A DNA stretch of 64,000 nucleotides, taken from the NCBI GenBank assembly GCA_037903355.1, contig JBAJFE010000062.1, positions 744,001 to 808,000 on the forward strand, in the 5' to 3' direction. The position numbers were made by a program, and so were the translations under genes. Shown one piece after another: positions 12,495-24,063 of the stretch; position 1 is the first letter of the stretch, and each line of letters begins with the position of its first letter. This DNA comes from Trichuris trichiura (Eukaryota; Nematoda; Enoplea; Trichinellida; Trichuridae). Under the pieces are notes generated by a model. That model was given only the letters and a program-made list of their open reading frames with translations, searched no databases and was not told the origin of the DNA.

Positions 12495-13027
12495 GTCAGC
12501 GAACTGAATATTGACTGAGTGCGATTGAACTAGTTTTTCTTTAAAAATACATATCACACTCCGTACAGGTTTTTTCGCATGATCAAGTCTGTTAGTTTTA
12601 ATTGCATGTTAGTGTGAACTTGATTTTCTTTTCCTTGGCGTGATAATCCATAGGAAGGGTCCTTTCTTAGTTTATTCTCAGGCTTCCCAGGAGTCTTAAA
12701 TATTTGCCGTTTATGTGATGAATTGCATAATTTATCTTTCCTACGATTTTGCTTTTAGTTTCAGCAAAATTGATCAATTTAGTCGTGCTTTCTACTTGAG
12801 AATGTTGATTATCCAGAAGATCAAATATTAAACGAAATTCATAACTCTGTCAACATTTAAGCAACGTTATCTTCATTACCTTGTCTGTGCACGAAAACAT
12901 GTAACTCGCCTTTGTAGCAGAACCGATCTGCATCTTCACCAAGTTGACAGTAAGTGTGCCGCTCGCGATGAAATGGAACTGTCATTAGCATAAAACATTT
13001 TCTATTTCGGAGAAGTCAAGATGTTAT
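12495..13027. other. Spacer of Glu-Gly cassette
   Basis: No gene. The sequence is alignable by eye with 17841-18351 and the reverse of 54372-54912, with indels, as expected for copied non-coding DNA. Confidence 0.6.
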
Positions 13028-13099
13028 TGCGTAGACCGGGAGTCGAACCCGGATCGATTGCTTGGAAGGCAACCATGCTAACCGCTACACCATCTACGC
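13028..13099 (-). tRNA. tRNA-Gly (TCC)
   Basis: A 72-nt cloverleaf with paired acceptor and T stems and anticodon TCC at 13064-13066. The first anticodon-stem pair is a G-U wobble common to all Gly copies here. Likely functional. Confidence 0.95.
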
Positions 13100-14620
13100 G
13101 TTGCCAGTAGATCACCCGTTTTGGGGAAGTTGCCGACTAAAGCAGTTCAATAGAGTACAAGTATTTCGCCTGCAATCGGAACAGTGCTAACATAACAATG
13201 TGAACTATAACCGGGCATTGCTTTTCTGAGTCTAAAAGCATTGGAAAATGGGCGCATAATTATGTCCTTCGCGCAGAACTTGATCATACGGTGTAGTCTT
13301 CGTCTATCATACATTAAATTACTGTTCCCCAGCGGTTATAGTCAATGCGCCTTTTCCACATCAGATTATCTCTCCTTCACCTTCCCTGGTCACCCTATCG
13401 TTTTCGTTTTCAACGTCTGGTGTTAGCTGTAGCCTTCTTCATCAAAAGACGAGAATAAGCAATAAAATTTTGTTTCTGATCATTAACTAAAATGTCAATA
13501 AAATGCCGTGAATGCGATGACATTCCCATACAATCGCTCTCTCGCTGGCATTGAATTCAGCCGGAGCAACCCAATCCGACGCTCACGGAGCACACCTGCC
13601 TTTCCAGTTTTGTGAATTCTGTCATGTTTGACTACGCACACCTTTCTCAACAAACGGTGCGCTGCCTCGCAGTAGGTCGTTTCTTTCTGTCCATCTCATC
13701 ACCCCGTTACTAAGCGCCACTGTAATGTACTGCTTCCATGCGGCAAACAAAAAAAGCCACCTATCGAAGCGACGTGTGCTTCCCCATTCAGGCAACCAGC
13801 AGGGTCTGACAGAGTGGCCTAACGATTTCTTTTTGCTCGCTTTTCCTGGGGATCCCTAAATCCAGGAACAGTCCCAGTCAGAAGGCTGCGCGGTTCATCT
13901 CCACTCCCAATGATAGCGCAAAAACAACCGCTTACAGGAGTTCTACTTTGCAGCCTGTCTGTCTTCAAACTCTAAAAACAGGGCAAGTGATCTCGTGTGC
14001 TTTATTTCATACCGTGTCAAACTGGTGCGGTTGCCCCCAACAGCACCTTTTAGTTCATCTTCGCACCAAAGCTCCTACCTTCTCTGCAACGTTCCTTTCA
14101 AATTCTTCCAATACTTTATACTGAGCGACGTGCTCCCAGTGTGCCTCCAATTATTCCACCGTTTTCGCTGAGAATCACTGCTTTAGATCGTCTGTTCTTC
14201 CGAAGTAGGAATGCATCTAATCGCAAAAAGGGATTTAATAGTATTATTTTGCAAAGCCAAATGTATTTCATAATCATTTGCAGCCAGTTTTACTTAGTCA
14301 AAAATCCCGTAAATAATTGGAATAATCGTCATCCCGCCGCCAGCGAGCCTCCCGCAGCGGGCCTTACTAAATTTTCTATTATCAGTTGAAATCGTCGAAT
14401 ACTACTTTGCCTTTGCATGGCAAAAGAGATGATACGCTGTAAAGTGCAAAGCTATGTCTGTCCTCTAAGGTTCCAATTGAAAGGTGATTCAAGGGAAAAG
14501 GGTCTACGAAAACTAAAACACATTAATATAAACAGAAGGACAAATTTAATGACTAATATTAATACATAGATGCAGCTTCCTTTTAAAAAGTGCTGTAGGT
14601 CAATGCAATAAACCTTTGAC
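13100..14620. other. Intergenic DNA, no gene seen
   Basis: The longest ORF is 82 codons with no motif. The part at 13550-14150 is slightly richer in C than its surroundings but I could not identify it. Confidence 0.5.
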
Positions 14621-14692
14621 GGGGTTAGCGGGGAATTGAACCCCGGACCTCTCGCACCCTAAGCGAGAATCATACCACTAGACCACTAACCC
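14621..14692 (-). tRNA. tRNA-Pro (AGG)
   Basis: A 72-nt cloverleaf with perfect stems and anticodon AGG at 14658-14660. Its body matches the copy at 5746 by eye. Likely functional. Confidence 0.95.
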
Positions 14693-15516
14693 TGAGCACA
14701 TCAGTTTACAAACTTTTGTCGTCCTAACACACTACTCGCTTGACAATAGAAATGCTACGCATTTTAAAACAGCTACCAATCGGAATCTGTTTCTGGATTC
14801 AGTGCGATGTGCTGGTCTCTCCTGAGCAAATTAGTTTTTTGAAATAACATCAGCCATGTTGTTGCCGCCAGTATGAGCGCGGTATAGCTGTATAAGTGCT
14901 ACTAGGAAAACGTAGAACTTTGTTGTGATAATCTTGAACATATCAAAACGCCGATAACGGGTCAAGCTTGCATCCAAGAGCTACGGAATAAATAAGGTTA
15001 AAAACTAGCTAGTAATTGGTCAAAAGGTCAAAAGACGGATTGCGCCAGTAAATATAAAATCTAACATAGAGATTTACGCACCTGTTACTAATGCTTTGCA
15101 TTCAATGCTTCACATACAGCAAAACCCCCGTAAGTTGACTACCCAACAGACTGGAGAAAACTGGTAAACATAGGAGGTGGTCAACATATAGGAAGTGGGT
15201 ATAAGTGGTTCAGATAACGTGCGGACAAATCATTTGGCCAAAATTCGGTCAACCTAGGGAGGTGCTGACCATATAGGAATGGTCAACTTTGGGGTTGTAC
15301 TGTATATCAAAACGAAGGCACGCACTTCGCATTACCACTACAACTGGGCAGAGTTCAAGGAAGGCAACATGTTTTATTACTTTACTATTATACTGAAAAA
15401 CACGTGATAATCAACGATAGCATAACCAGCGATTCGTTTGTCCTTCAATTAGAATGAGTGAAGGATTACTTGTTTAATAAAAGCAAATGTAAACTTTTAT
15501 ACTAGCTCCCTCATGT
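14693..15516. other. Intergenic DNA, no gene seen
   Basis: No ORF of note. A local direct repetition of GGTCAAC and TAGGAGGT-like words occurs near 15170-15290. Confidence 0.5.
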
Positions 15517-15589
15517 CGCCCGCGCAGGGGGTCGAACCCTGGACATTTAGGTTAAAAGCCTAACGCTCTACCGACTGAGCTACACGGGC
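15517..15589 (-). tRNA. tRNA-Lys (TTT)
   Basis: A 73-nt cloverleaf with anticodon TTT at 15554-15556. The fifth acceptor pair is G-C instead of the A-T of every other intact Lys copy: both partners changed (GCCCGTG with CGCGGGC). This compensatory change keeps the stem and argues for function. Confidence 0.95.
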
Positions 15590-16297
15590 AGTTAATGCTT
15601 CAAAGAGTAGAAATTTAATCAGGAGCAGTCATGAATTGAGATTAAGACGAAGGAAGACTCTGGACTGCAAAGATTCAGTTGCTTGTCACCAGGATACGAT
15701 CGAGACCATGTTATTACGCTTTGCTTCTAATAAAAAGATTAGCGCGTTAGACCGTTTATGCCGTTGTTCCAAAAGAACGTACGCGTTCCAGCGCTGCTCA
15801 CGGATAGTCGTCTTAACAAACTTCGAAATACACGCTTGCCAGCGAAACCTCCTGTCTACTTTCCTGTCAGTGTTCCTGAAGATCAGGGTTTTCGTCGCCG
15901 TTTTTTGCTAGCCAAAACCTCTGTATCCCCTCCTGCTCTATTAGGCTAATTCCCCGTGTTCTCACTGCCCCACTGTGATCCCCGTTCAGTTCACAATAGC
16001 CGCTCACTCCAATTCCTTCCGTTAAGTCTTCCAACTGCCTGAATACTTAGCCAGGCCGTTGCACCCTGTACTGCTACTTTTTCTAGCCAACGTTACAGCC
16101 GGGCTTGTCGAGCTGAAAACTGTCCCCAACAGCAGAAGGTCAAGGAAGATAACATCATCCCCATCAGAATCACTGCTTCCTTTACTGCTCATTACGCTAC
16201 TGCTTTTATTGCAGATCGTAAAAAAAATAACTCAACGTTTAAACCAAATGAGAAGTAATTTAAGAATGCAACAAACCAAGAAAACTACAATGCAGCC
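15590..16297. other. Intergenic DNA, no gene seen
   Basis: Overlapping ORFs of 91 and 99 codons are present; the second runs through the Pro tRNA and is therefore not credible. No protein family recognised. Confidence 0.5.
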
Positions 16298-16369
16298 GGG
16301 GTTAGCAGGGAATCGAACCCTGGACCTCTCGCACCCAAAGCGAGAATCATACCACTAGACCACTAACCC
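16298..16369 (-). tRNA. tRNA-Pro (TGG)
   Basis: A 72-nt cloverleaf with anticodon TGG at 16335-16337. The T stem is CAGGG/CCCTG instead of CGGGG/CCCCG, a two-sided change that preserves pairing. Likely functional and under selection for structure. Confidence 0.95.
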
Positions 16370-16473
16370 GCGAAGATGAACAACACCAATAGCTTAGTGG
16401 TATTTACACCAAGGGCAACCAAACTAGACCCCTTCATTAGTTGTTAATATTAAAACAACAATGGATTAACGAT

Positions 16474-16579
16474 CAGGTTGGATGAAACTGCGAGACCGTT
16501 GACAGTTTCCTAAAGAGTTGACCCTTACGATCGGTCAGGTTGGATGAAACTGCGAGACTGTTGACAGTTTCCTAAAGAG
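16474..16579 (+). repeat. Tandem duplication, 62-base period
   Basis: Two 44-base copies (16474-16517 and 16536-16579) start CAGGTTGGATGAAACTGCGA and differ by one base. The inverted arm near 56050-56100 has only one copy, so the tandem step probably followed the large duplication. Confidence 0.88.
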
Positions 16580-16908
16580 GGGAGTCTATTTCTGCGTATC
16601 AAATCACTCGACTTCCTGTCACTTGGCATTCATGTTCTGCCTAGTAACTGGCAGAGACTGCAAAACGCAGAGACGTGAAATTGTTTCGAAGGAACAGTTT
16701 TCTTTCAACTCAATTTTTTGACTGGTCAGTTATGCAAGCACGGACCAAAAGCTTTGCCGGTTTGTCACAGGGCGCTGTACGGAACAGAAATAAGCACAAA
16801 ATACCATACGAAATGTGTGAAGCTTTACGTGTTAGTATATTGGGTAAACCTTTTCCGCAGTCCATAGATTGCTCAGGTATTTTACACAAAGTGATCAACA
16901 ACTTAAGA

Positions 16909-16952
16909 CCGCTGATGACGGGTCTCGGATGACCCGAAAGCTCCGGAGTCTT
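16909..16952 (+). other. CTGATGA-hairpin-GAAA motif
   Basis: CTGATGA at 16912 is followed by stem CGGGTC/GACCCG with a 6-base loop, then AAAG, then a CTCCGGAG self-complement ending in GTC. This is the best hammerhead-like copy of the repeated motif; an extra C between CTGATGA and the helix departs from the textbook core. No clear closing stem I was found. Confidence 0.45.
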
Positions 16953-17768
16953 TTTATATACAAAACAAACGGGACATATCCGTAATAAATTTCTTCATTA
17001 TGAAAGTCTATCTTCATATATTACGCCTATTATACAAAAAAGTTTTATTTCACTTAAGACGTCAGAAGAAGCGTCAGACGTGTTTGACACTTAAGCTGGC
17101 ACTATAAGACGCGGTCGCAAAGACTACAACCGCGTATTAAAAGCAGCAGTCTGCAATTGTTTCGTCCAGCTGTTTCTCCAGCTTTGCAGTAATGAACAAA
17201 ACTTTATGCAGCCGAATGTGTGAAGTCTTTCAATGGTTACAAGGTTAATGCTTTCAGGAAGGACTAAAGTGTTCAAAGGTCGCAGTATAAGACAGAAATT
17301 CATGTTTTTCAGCATTACACAGTATTTTTGAGCAGAAGTAGCTATTCTGATTGGGACAAATTGAGACTGGGAATGTTTAAGCACTGTTATGTCCAAAAAC
17401 ATACACACTTGGAGGCAACTGTTTGAGCAAATGAGAGACTGTAAAAATAAATTACGAATTATAAAAAGCTATGCTGAACATAGTGAAGCTTATCCTGAAA
17501 AATGTCCTAAAACATGGATCAAAAGAGGCGATAATCTTTCACTACTTTCGGAAATCCTCCAAAGAAAAAAGGCTCGCACGATGACTCTTGGCAGATAAGT
17601 TTTAACGTTCTCATCGAATAGTGAATAACGTAATTAAACTTCGCCGTACAACATAAAGAAATTAAAAATTTCCAGGTTTTTAAAAATCTGGTTTCAGAAT
17701 AGATGATACATTTAGCCTCAGAATTAGAAGGCTGCCCAGTTCCTCATACTAACTGTTTCACAGATCGC

Positions 17769-17840
17769 TCCCGTGTGGTCTAGTGGCTAGGATTTGTGGC
17801 TTTCACCCACACGGCCCGGGTTCGATTCCCGGCACGGGAA
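17769..17840 (+). tRNA. tRNA-Glu (TTC)
   Basis: A 72-nt cloverleaf with perfect stems and anticodon TTC at 17802-17804. It pairs with the Gly pseudogene at 18352 in the second Glu-Gly cassette. Likely functional. Confidence 0.95.
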
Positions 17841-18351
17841 GTCTACGAATTGAATACTAGTAGCGAATGCTATTGAACTCAACTGTATTCTCAAATACAG
17901 ATTCACACTGCGTCCAGATTTTTAGAATAATTAAGTTCGTCGAACTTCATGTGTTCGTCTAATCATGAACTTCCTTTGGTTGGCATTGTAACACGTAAAA
18001 TAGATCCATTCGTACAATACTCTTACAATGGCTATGAGGAATACATCTTTCTCAATTTCTGTAATTCACTGTTCAAATCATCTTACATCTATTATGTTAT
18101 TATTTTTAGCAAAATCGACCAACCTAACTGTCGCCTCAACTTGAGAATGTTGCTTATCGAAAGGATAACCTGTCCAATGAAAGTCGCTGCTCTCCTTCTA
18201 AATTTAAACACACATATCCTCACTACCTTCTTCTACTCACATATAGCGCACAACTGTTCAGTTCCTTATTCAATGGATCATAAGTGCGGCCCTCTCAATG
18301 ACAAACAACTATCGGTGATATGGTACTGTTTCGGAAGATTTAAAATGTTAT

Positions 18352-18423
18352 TGCGCATAGCGGGAGTCGAACACGGATCGACTGCTTGGAAAGCAACCAT
18401 GCTAACCCCTACATTATTTGCGC
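18352..18423 (-). pseudogene. tRNA-Gly pseudogene
   Basis: The TCC anticodon arm is kept, but the T stem has two mismatches and the inner acceptor pair is lost. Its counterpart in the inverted arm (54300) is decayed with a different set of changes. Confidence 0.85.
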
Positions 18424-19221
18424 ACAAGTAAACGCTTCCTGTCATACAAAGAATAGTCAGCAGATTGCACGCATGTTCTATATATAACTGATAAGATACG
18501 AGGAGTCCCAACTGGCTAAGACACAGCAGGGCTCCTTTGCTGAGTATGCGACTTCTAAGTTTCCCTCAGATAATGAAGAGCGACTATAAACATATCCCAC
18601 ATAAGAAATTAACCAGTAAACCGAAGTCACCCCCCGTTTATTACTAACAATGCTTCAAGTTATTTCTGGCCTGCTTAGAATGACTGTTCTATCACGAACT
18701 TTAGCAACACCCTGCAAAATCGTTTTGACGAATTTCAGCAAGTTTCGCTAACATTCTTTTGGGTGAACAAATCATACGACACGTTTGAAAGCTCCTTAGT
18801 AATCTGTCTAAAATGCAAAGCGTAGCTGTAACGAACAGAGGACCAAACCGTGACTTAACCTCGGCAGTTGCTGATACGTACAAGACACCGGAGAGAACAG
18901 AATCTTACTCAGCTCGAAAACAGACGAAGACGAACGAAAGTAGCGAGCAGAAAGACGAACTGCCGCACGAGAGCGAAACGAAAGCGAAACTGCCCCAGAT
19001 CTCCCTGTACGAGGCACCTAGCGTTCCCTTTGATCCCTTCGTGATAAATGGCTGAGTGACAGGTAACGACATCTGTCACTCACAGCGAAGGTGCCGGAAG
19101 GGCTCGCACAGGAATGATTGATCACTTTCGTTACGGGCCGTTGGGTTGTCTCCTTAGGCAGTCCCTTAGCAACGGCAACGTCATCGTTTCCGTTACAGTA
19201 ACAATCCAGGGGGACCACATT
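18424..19221. other. Intergenic DNA, no gene confirmed
   Basis: An 80-codon plus-strand ORF (18813-19055) rich in Glu, Lys and Ser has no recognisable family. CTGTCACTCA and GAGTGACAG form a small inverted repeat at about 19050-19085. Confidence 0.45.
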
Positions 19222-19396
19222 ACCACCATCGCTGACGACGGGACAAGGTTAGTCCCGAAAGCTACGGAACTGTTAAGTGTTTGTACTGAATTTTTCCTTA
19301 ATAATTGCTCATCCATCCGTTGGTAGGCCATTTGCTTCGCTTTAATTCCAGAATCATCAACGGGCAAGAAAACACACCGTACAAAGAAGTTATGAA
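19222..19396 (+). repeat. Penelope-like repeat fragment with CTGA hairpin
   Basis: CTGACGA at 19232 with stem CGGGAC/GTCCCG and AAAGCTACGG, then TTTTTCCTTAATAATTGCTC, the CATCCGTTGGTAGG motif and the ATCAACGGGCAAGAA motif. Same segment order as one arm of the 38838-39130 palindrome. Confidence 0.85.
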
Positions 19397-19633
19397 AAAA
19401 GTAACTTTTAATTTGCCTTAAATTCTATTTATTCTTCGCAGCGATGGTCAACATTTTTTTGACGGTGGTTCAAGAAACTACAAGTCAATAGCGATGTTAA
19501 TCGCAAAGCAAAAATACGCGACACGCTCTAAACGGAAGACGACGTTCTTAAACCGAATCACTTAAAGCATCATTGACTCCGGAAACCATAACGCCAATCT
19601 CAGCTTGTAAACAAGCTAAATCCGATGCTTTCA

Positions 19634-19705
19634 GGGTTAGTGGTCTAGTGGTATGATTCTCGCTTAGGGTGCGAGAGGTCCGGGGTTCAATTCCCCGCTA
19701 ACCCC
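19634..19705 (+). tRNA. tRNA-Pro (AGG)
   Basis: A 72-nt cloverleaf with perfect stems and anticodon AGG at 19666-19668. A TTTT run about 14 bases downstream can end Pol III transcription. Likely functional. Confidence 0.95.
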
Positions 19706-20290
19706 ATTTGCATATCTGTTTTGTATAGCCGCTTCCAAATCCTAACATGAAACTAATCCTCAGTATTAATGATTAAAGTTTTTGTTTGTGCAACTGGTTG
19801 CACAAGTCCAATCTCGTAAGCGTTACACAGCAATTCCTTGAGGCTGTGAAGAAAAGCGACACGTCCCATTCGCAACACATTCACTTTATGAAGAGCACAG
19901 AGCACTACTAAATGTGAATAGATGCACTGAAAGTGGGACGTTCTATAAATATTAACGCGCGCGTCAGCGAGGCAACATCACCTCGCTGGCATGGAGCAAT
20001 AATAGATATCAATGACTGAGAAACATCAAGAGCGTCTGTCCGAAAATAACGATAGCAGTTTTGTCAAGATATAGAGCACTCTACGTGTCTGAAATTACGC
20101 GTTGCAATGCCAAGTCAACCAATTTACAGAAGAGGCAGAACAGGATTAATGTCTAATGAAACAGAGATGGACAAAAGTGAAATTAACGCGAATAAAAAGT
20201 ATGATGAGATAACCATAAGTGAACTATGCCGCTTAGAACTAATAGTTAATATGTTTTTTAGTATTTCTCCTTTATCCTTTAGCACAGACA
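19706..20290. other. Intergenic DNA, no gene seen
   Basis: No ORF with a recognisable motif; ORFs reaching into 20291-20362 overlap the Glu tRNA and are accidental. Confidence 0.55.
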
Positions 20291-20362
20291 TTCCCGTGCC
20301 GGGAATCGAACCCGGGCCGTGTGGGTGAAAGCCACAAATCCTAGCCACTAGACCACACGGGA
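20291..20362 (-). tRNA. tRNA-Glu (TTC)
   Basis: A 72-nt cloverleaf with perfect stems and anticodon TTC at 20327-20329. Likely functional. Confidence 0.95.
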
Positions 20363-21561
20363 GCACGGAATGCACCTTCGGAATAGGCATCTCGTGCACA
20401 GTTGTATGATATTTACAATCCAAATTTTATTCTTGAGGCCGGCGGAACACGTTACGCTTTTTCAGCCTGTGACAGATGGGACATTAAGAATTCAGTTTCC
20501 TAAACCTGAATAAGTTTTTACATTCAAGCACCATCAAAAGTACAGCCTAGCTCCATCCGTGCTAGGAAATCCATCAGAGCCACTATAGCCAATGAACAAA
20601 AACTGCGTCGCAAATCATTAAGCGCTATTATGGTGCACTATTTGTGAAGACAATTGCTTGCAACTGTGAAATGTTAACATTCATACGTTCAAAGCGACCC
20701 CGTCTACGTGAGCCAGTGAAATAATTTCTGTTCTATACCAAAACCTGTGACAAACAAAAGCAAAAACTTGTAACTAACGGTAGATGCTCAAAACATTACA
20801 GGTATTTGTAGACAGCGTAGCTTGAAAGCAGTGGATGTTTCTGAGATAATGAAAAACGCGTTTTTTATTCATTGGCCCTACGAAAAGAGTGTCACAACAT
20901 GCCCACAGGCTGCAACTCATAACGCGCGATTAATTCTTCCTTGGAAACACACTTTAGTGGCACCTTTAAAGCCACGTGAACACATTACTCTGTCACGTGT
21001 AGAAAACAGTTTAATCTTCCTGCTGAAGAGATGAGAGGGGAAGGCCAGAGCCTTCGGAATTCTTCTACTTCAATCGTCGGCGAAAAGTAGTAAAGCACAT
21101 GCGGCGTGAGCGTTACAACGCTTCGGTAACTTTGGTATTTCTCTTAACGGAGACCCAGTTACGTACATTTTTAAAAGACAATGCGTCAGCCCCGCGAAAA
21201 AGGGCACAGTTTTAATAAAATCATTCTTCTGCTGAAAGTAATCTCATGACACGAAGCAATTACTCATGACTGACAAACGCTCAAGAGGGAAACATTGCTC
21301 GACTCGTCCAGCTACGTTCATGTAATTCAGCATTGGATTCTTCACGGAAATAAAATCTCCCTGGTGACACTTCTGAGAAAGCAGCTTTTGAAGAGTCGCA
21401 AAGGACTGGTGAAATTAGAAATGTTTCGAAGGCAGAAATAGAGGAAGTATAAAAATACGTTTTGATGTAAAACATTCGAGCATAATTATGCACGGTTTAC
21501 TTCGTCGCACCGCAGGAAAACGTGCGTTGTAGCATGATACCCTTGGGTACAGGAATCCTGT
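20363..21561. other. Intergenic DNA, no gene seen
   Basis: Two 70-codon ORFs without motifs; nothing else identified. Confidence 0.55.
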
Positions 21562-21634
21562 GCCTCGATAGCTCAGTAGGGAGAGCGTTAGACTGAAGAT
21601 CTAAATGTCGCCGGTTCAATCCCGGCTCGAGGCA
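21562..21634 (+). tRNA. tRNA-Phe (GAA)
   Basis: A 73-nt cloverleaf with perfect stems, discriminator A and anticodon GAA at 21595-21597. A TTTT run lies about 13 bases downstream. Likely functional. Confidence 0.95.
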
Positions 21635-21911
21635 AACGTAAGATAATTTTATGTTGCCCTCTATATACAACATTAATGTTACAATGGTAGAGCAAAACAC
21701 TGCTTGCAAAGGTGAAAGAATGAGCGTCTAATCGGAGTTTCGTATTTGCGATAAAGGGTCATTCGAGTTCATAAATTGAGAAAATTTACGGGTCAACATC
21801 TACCTTACCGCAGTGCATGTTAAATCAGTTAAAGTAGTAAAATTGAGATTCAATTTATTTTGGGGACCGACTGATACAAACGGTTTTAACTGAGGAATTT
21901 TTAATGCATGC

Positions 21912-21983
21912 TGCGTAGACCGGGAGTCGAACCCGGATCGATTGCTTGGAAGGCAACCATGCTAACCGCTACACCATCTACGC
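21912..21983 (-). tRNA. tRNA-Gly (TCC)
   Basis: A 72-nt cloverleaf with intact stems and anticodon TCC at 21948-21950. Matches the copy at 13028 by eye. Likely functional. Confidence 0.95.
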
Positions 21984-22289
21984 GCTGTCCAAGAATTCAA
22001 GAATTCCTCTAGAGCTTTTCTAAGAACGAATTAAAGTCATATTATGTTCGTTACAAATGTAAATCAACGGTACTTATATCTGACAATAAAGGCATGTTGG
22101 AGAACCGCGTAAACACATTTAATTAGTTTTGAGGGAAAGCTTTTTCTCACTGATTATCTGAAGCAGAGTCGATTGAACAATTGCGGCGTCTAGGGCTACT
22201 CACGCGAATAAGGTTGGGAGAACATCTGCCAGCTAAGGCGTTCTAACTTTTTGTTCCACTTTTAAGCAATGCTGCGCCCAAATGAGCGC

Positions 22290-22361
22290 GGGTTAGTGGT
22301 CTAGTGGTATGATTCTCGCTTTGGGTGCGAGAGGTCCGGGGTTCGATTCCTCGCTAACCCC
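22290..22361 (+). tRNA. tRNA-Pro (TGG)
   Basis: A 72-nt cloverleaf with anticodon TGG at 22322-22324 and the same T-stem G-U wobble as the copy at 3396. TTTTT lies about 22 bases downstream. Likely functional. Confidence 0.95.
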
Positions 22362-22673
22362 TATCATACAGGAATACGTACCACCGTTTTTGTAGCATTC
22401 TTAAATCACTTCACATTCACTTTGTTTGTCATCTTAGTCAAGCAGTGTACTTTGCTAGTCATCTTAGTCGAAAAACGTCAAAACTACTTGTTTATTAGTT
22501 AGAAGAGGAAATGGCGTTCCCAACAATACATACGAACGATTCTGCGACACCACGGATACCGTACAAATTTGAGGACTGTTACATATGACTTATTGTCAAC
22601 TATACAAGAAATGTGTAAATCAAAGATGTGTCACAAACCTCTCTTTCTCAGTGGGATACACAGGATTGAATCT

Positions 22674-23544
22674 GTTTCATAGTAGATCTTCAGATTCACG
22701 GGTTTTGCCTGTTGGGTGTATCTGTAAGTAAACTTCAAAATGCCCTACCAACGGATGGATGAGCAAATTGTTAGAGAAATTACAGAACAAAACGAATACC
22801 GTACGTTTCGGAACTGCTCGTGTTCCGTCGTCAGCAGTGTTGGGGAGGTGTTTAATCGGTAAGGGGTTTATATAGCACATGGGTACAATGGGTGTTTGAT
22901 TAGTTGGGTAGGGCGCAGCATTGGAATTTATTAATCGGCGCAGCCCATACTTCACTAACCTCCACGCCATTGTCGCGATTTATAGTGGAGTTGCTCTGGA
23001 TGTATAGAGCCTCCTTAATACGCCTAAGATGTAATAGGTTTTCGTGGCAGATAATCTTCGGGTGCGGGTCGAGTGTGCACCTGGATGCGTGCTCAACGAT
23101 CACCGAGGCACTTATCGCGTTCTCCATGGCTTTTCGAGGGTCCGTTGTAGGTGGTCGCCCTCGGCCGGTGGCCTGTACCCCATTGAGTCTTCGTTCGGCG
23201 TTCAGGCGTTCACATCCAGAGCAACTCCACTATAAATCGCGACAATGGCGTGGAGGTTAGTGAAGTATGGGCTGCGCCGATTAATAAATTCCAATGCTGC
23301 GCCCTACCCAACTAATCAAACACCCATTGTACCCATGTGCTATATAAACCCCTTACCGAATAAACACCTTCTCCCCAACACTGCTGACGACGGAACACGA
23401 GCAGTTCCGAAACGTACGGTATTCGTTTTGTTCTGTAATTTCTCTAACAATTTGCTCATCCATCCGTTGGTAGGGCATTTTGAAGTTTACTTACAGATAC
23501 ACCCAACAGGCAAAACCCGTGAATCTGAAGATCTACTATGAAAC
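22674..23544. mobile_element. Penelope-like foldback element
   Basis: Inverted arms 22674-23003 and 23212-23544 (about 330 bases each) flank a 208-base loop. The minus strand from about 23190 reads through the loop into the left arm as the end of a protein with VIVEHAS, then a HLRRIKEALYI stretch, then STINRDNGVE, and stops just inside the arm; this order resembles the C-terminal part of the GIY-YIG endonuclease region of Penelope-like retroelements. Only the last part of that reading frame recurs in the right arm. Each arm carries a CTGACGA hairpin with stem CGGAAC/GTTCCG and the CATCCGTTGGTAGGGC segment. Penelope-like elements are known to carry terminal repeats in inverted or tandem form. 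Family call is from recall, not a search. Confidence 0.72.
22900..23190 (-). pseudogene. Penelope-like GIY-YIG C-terminal fragment
   Basis: About 95 codons open on the minus strand, ending with LPN at 22900. It contains conserved-looking His (VEH and CHE), Arg-Arg (LRRIKEAL) and NRD positions typical of the end of a GIY-YIG nuclease region. No GIY or YIG motif and no reverse transcriptase remain, so it is a 3' fragment of a larger element and cannot move on its own. Confidence 0.6.
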
Positions 23545-23990
23545 TATTCAAGCCTGTTAAAAGACATCCTGTTTTTCGGATTGAATCTGGTGCCAAATAA
23601 CTTTGTCCTTTTGATGCTTTGAAGATGTGTCACCTAACACTGATTTACCTGGAAACGTTTAGTGCACGACGCCGATACCCTTTGAGAAAAGTGACAGCGA
23701 GTCAATGAAAGGCATTTCTGAAACAACCTGAGGATTTATTTATTCCATTTCGCAAATGCATACAAACAGCGTAAGCTTGCTATGGAAAAAACTCCTACAT
23801 CAATGCACATTAACATAGGATTTGCAGTAATAACTACAATGGTTTTTAAGTCTGTCTTAGTGTATTACATTATGAAACGCTGACGTGCGATGTTATAGTG
23901 CTGCGATGAAACAAATTCACGGTTGCTTCAAACATGAAAACCCGCACGTCCATTCCACATGTCTGAATTCTTCCCTTGCCAGTAAAGCGT
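23545..23990. other. Intergenic DNA, no gene seen
   Basis: No ORF or repeat recognised. A GGATTGAATCTG word occurs on both outer sides of the foldback (about 22662 and 23579). Confidence 0.5.
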
Positions 23991-24063
23991 GCCCATGTAG
24001 CTCAGTCGGTAGAGCGTTAGGCTTTTAACCTAAATGTCCAGGGTTCGACCCCCTGCGTGGGCG
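23991..24063 (+). tRNA. tRNA-Lys (TTT)
   Basis: A 73-nt cloverleaf with perfect stems and anticodon TTT at 24024-24026. Likely functional. Confidence 0.95.

Larger units (their letters stand above)
16450..18425 (+). repeat. Inverted duplication arm (Glu-Gly cassette)
   Basis: Matches 54300-56110 in reverse, including the Glu gene at 17769, the Gly pseudogene at 18352 and about 1.3 kb of spacer before the Glu gene. ORFs in both arms look alike at protein level but are interrupted in the third, partial copy at 12423-13099. Confidence 0.88.
21900..22570 (+). repeat. Inverted duplication arm (Gly-Pro cassette)
   Basis: Gly at 21912 (minus), Pro-TGG at 22290 (plus) and the sequence to about 22570 match 53720-54371 in reverse, spacers included. 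Confidence 0.82.

Noticed and set aside
13550..14150. Possible separate insertion with C-rich sequence
   Set aside because: No terminal repeats, duplication or coding signal found.
22677..23541. Identical 97-98 codon ORFs on opposite strands
   Set aside because: They are the two arms of the foldback read in the antisense direction.
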